DNA from: Vibrio artabrorum
GTDB taxonomy: Bacteria; Pseudomonadota; Gammaproteobacteria; Enterobacterales; Vibrionaceae
DNA: 64,000 nt
Reading direction: 5' to 3'
NCBI RefSeq assembly: GCF_024347295.1
Contig: NZ_AP025459.1
Coordinates: 992,001-1,056,000 of the forward strand
The notes below the pieces were generated by a model. That model ran no database searches, was not told the origin of the DNA, and saw only the letters and a program-made list of their open reading frames with translations. Shown here in pieces: positions 62,822-64,000 of this stretch. Positions within the stretch are counted from its first letter, which is position 1. Every line of letters starts with the position of its first letter. Both the position numbers and the translations under genes were made by a program.

Positions 62822-63774
62822 ATCGCTTTAAATTTCATTTTTTCTTTTTCGGCTGTAGCGACGTGCCCAACATATTGCGCTGGCATTGCTACGCTAAGCC
62901 AGCGTCCAAAACTCTGAATTTCTCTTACCTTAAGGCCTTGTTTCGATAACTCTTGCGCAGCACCGATACGAATTGAATTTCCTGAAAAATGATAATTCCC
63001 TGGCAGACTAAGCAGATCACTCGCATTTCTCAATATCCTATAGATAGACGAATCATCTAAAGGTTGAAGTCCAATATTTTCATGCTTGTCTATTGCGCGA
63101 AACAATGGGAGGTCATCGTCATTACCGGCAAACGAAAGCCACTGAAGCAGTGAATCATTGGCCCTTTTTGACAGCTTATAAGCCGCATGTTTGATGGTGA
63201 TTTGATAACCTTGATCGCGACTTTTAATATCTCGCATCGATAGCGCTTTAAGCTCTGAACGCTTTAAAGCACACTCAAACATCACATTGTAAATAGCAAT
63301 GTCACGAATTTCTTTTAAGTTTGCGTTTTTATGTTTAAGCAGCGAATTTAATTGAGTAAGGTGTGCTGATGTCATGGCATGGGTTTGCTTAGCGTCACCA
63401 GCCATTCGAGCCTGTAAGTGGAGCAGAGTAAAGCGGACTTGCTTATGCTTTATTGGGTTGGCAAAGTTTAGCACCGTATGTAATAAGCTCAGTGTTGCAG
63501 TGTAACGTTTAATAGATGCAAATTTTCTAATTTGGGATTCAGTTTCGAGAAAACGACGAACGGCAGTAATAGAGGCTGGAAGCGTATTGATACTATGTTT
63601 AACACAAAAGGCATGATAGCGGTTCCAGTCATTATAAATAGCTAACAATGAGTTGCGAGAATACTGGCACCCTGTTAATTCATCAATAATTTCAACGCTC
63701 GCTTGGCTGTTCAGTTTGTCAACAAAAGCATTAATTATTACGGTTTCGGTTAAAATAGGGACTTTTTTTCTCAA
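62806..63774 (-). CDS. Tyrosine recombinase / phage-integrase family protein
   Basis: A 322-residue tyrosine recombinase. N-terminal SAM-like core-binding region (about 25-125) and C-terminal catalytic domain (about 140-315). Catalytic residues seen: Arg in CALKRSELKALSMRDI, His and Arg in YHFSGNSIRIGAAQEL, Trp in the GRWLS block (usual His/Trp position), and Tyr in MPAQYVG. So it appears active. No att site, tRNA or other phage gene is near, so it may be a housekeeping or relic recombinase. The preferred start is ATG 63774. Confidence 0.85.
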   Translation of the reverse strand: MRKKVPILTETVIINAFVDKLNSQASVEIIDELTGCQYSRNSLLAIYNDWNRYHAFCVKHSINTLPASITAVRRFLETESQIRKFASIKRYTATLSLLHTVLNFANPIKHKQVRFTLLHLQARMAGDAKQTHAMTSAHLTQLNSLLKHKNANLKEIRDIAIYNVMFECALKRSELKALSMRDIKSRDQGYQITIKHAAYKLSKRANDSLLQWLSFAGNDDDLPLFRAIDKHENIGLQPLDDSSIYRILRNASDLLSLPGNYHFSGNSIRIGAAQELSKQGLKVREIQSFGRWLSVAMPAQYVGHVATAEKEKMKFKAIVPWQ

Positions 63775-63874
63775 ATTACTGTACCTCAGCAGCTATTTTA
63801 ACCATATTATTCTTGATATGATGAAAAGTATACTTATGATTAGTGTAGTGAAAACAAAAAGATGATTAATAGAT

Positions 63875-64000
63875 ATGGCTAATTCAATTTATCGCAACAT
63901 CCATTTGCAATCGATAGATGCCAATAACACAATCTGGCAAGCTAAGTTAAAGAAGAATGTCATTCAAGGCAATCTTGCGGCCGTAAAAAAAAGCATCGAT
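63875..64000 (+). CDS. Unidentified gene, first 42 codons (cut by window edge)
   Basis: ATG at 63875 opens a frame to the window end, reading MANSIYRNIHLQSIDANNTI and continuing with a basic stretch. It is divergent from the recombinase with 100 bases between starts. No motif can be named from this much; the ribosome site is weak (GAT before the ATG). Confidence 0.45.
   Translation, partial: MANSIYRNIHLQSIDANNTIWQAKLKKNVIQGNLAAVKKSID

Noticed and set aside
1..64000. CRISPR array, tRNA, rRNA, integron attC or prophage
   Set aside because: I looked for regularly spaced repeats, tRNA-like cloverleaf ends and phage modules and saw none.

Overview
The window is ordinary, gene-dense gamma-proteobacterial chromosome, and the gene content points to Vibrionaceae, most likely the genus Vibrio. 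Pointers are a FabV-type enoyl reductase, a HupA/HutA-type heme receptor divergent from a HupR-type LysR gene, a DUF3389 gene and short ATACCAATC-type intergenic repeats. The neighbourhood heme receptor - LysR - PatZ - SPOR lipoprotein - Ddl resembles the secondary chromosome (chromosome 2) of vibrios as I remember it; species and replicon are inference. I see no prophage, integron, CRISPR array, rRNA or tRNA.

Layout. 1-6.5 kb: start of fhs with a PurR operator, gsk, a CreA-family lipoprotein, an HD-GYP phosphodiesterase with a periplasmic sensor, a YieH-like HAD phosphatase and a zinc-ribbon protein. 6.9-16 kb: tyrP with a TyrR box, a 42-aa small protein, acpH whose ribosome site lies in a long hairpin, an RhlE-type helicase, a TetR regulator, a stand-alone EAL protein and a cytochrome b561-YceI pair. 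16-25 kb: an FNT channel fused to CBS domains with a divergent LysR gene, a DUF1097 protein, a YbjD-type OLD nuclease, a 5'-nucleotidase-like enzyme, a 31-aa membrane peptide, and alx under a yybP-ykoY manganese riboswitch. 25-37 kb: a second RhlE-type helicase, the aaeXAB-like efflux operon with its LysR regulator, PhnA, an M50 protease, a MenI-like thioesterase, an SgrR-like regulator, an EamA permease, a zinc-ribbon protein and a J-domain protein. 37-49 kb: a PBP2 without rodA, a PF09818 ATPase, a GAF-GGDEF-EAL protein, fabV, and tesA divergent from ybbA-ybbP. 49-64 kb: an FAD oxidoreductase, 5-oxoprolinase genes pxpABC, galE, a 24-aa membrane peptide, the heme receptor and its regulator, patZ, a SPOR lipoprotein, ddl, a tyrosine recombinase, and the first 42 codons of an unidentified gene.

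How the parts connect. Several regulators can be matched to targets from sequence alone: PurR at fhs, TyrR at tyrP, Fur and a LysR gene at the heme receptor, CRP between patZ and the SPOR gene, and a Mn riboswitch at alx. All three c-di-GMP proteins are predicted to degrade the messenger (one HD-GYP, two EAL); the only GGDEF domain has lost its signature. Short genes with good ribosome sites (42, 31, 62 and 24 aa) are easily missed. The best candidates for undescribed biology are the three-way SD switch downstream of the alx aptamer, the SD-masking hairpin of acpH, the internal start in the FNT-CBS gene, and the cluster of DnaA boxes at 48.85 kb. No wholly new multi-gene system was evident.
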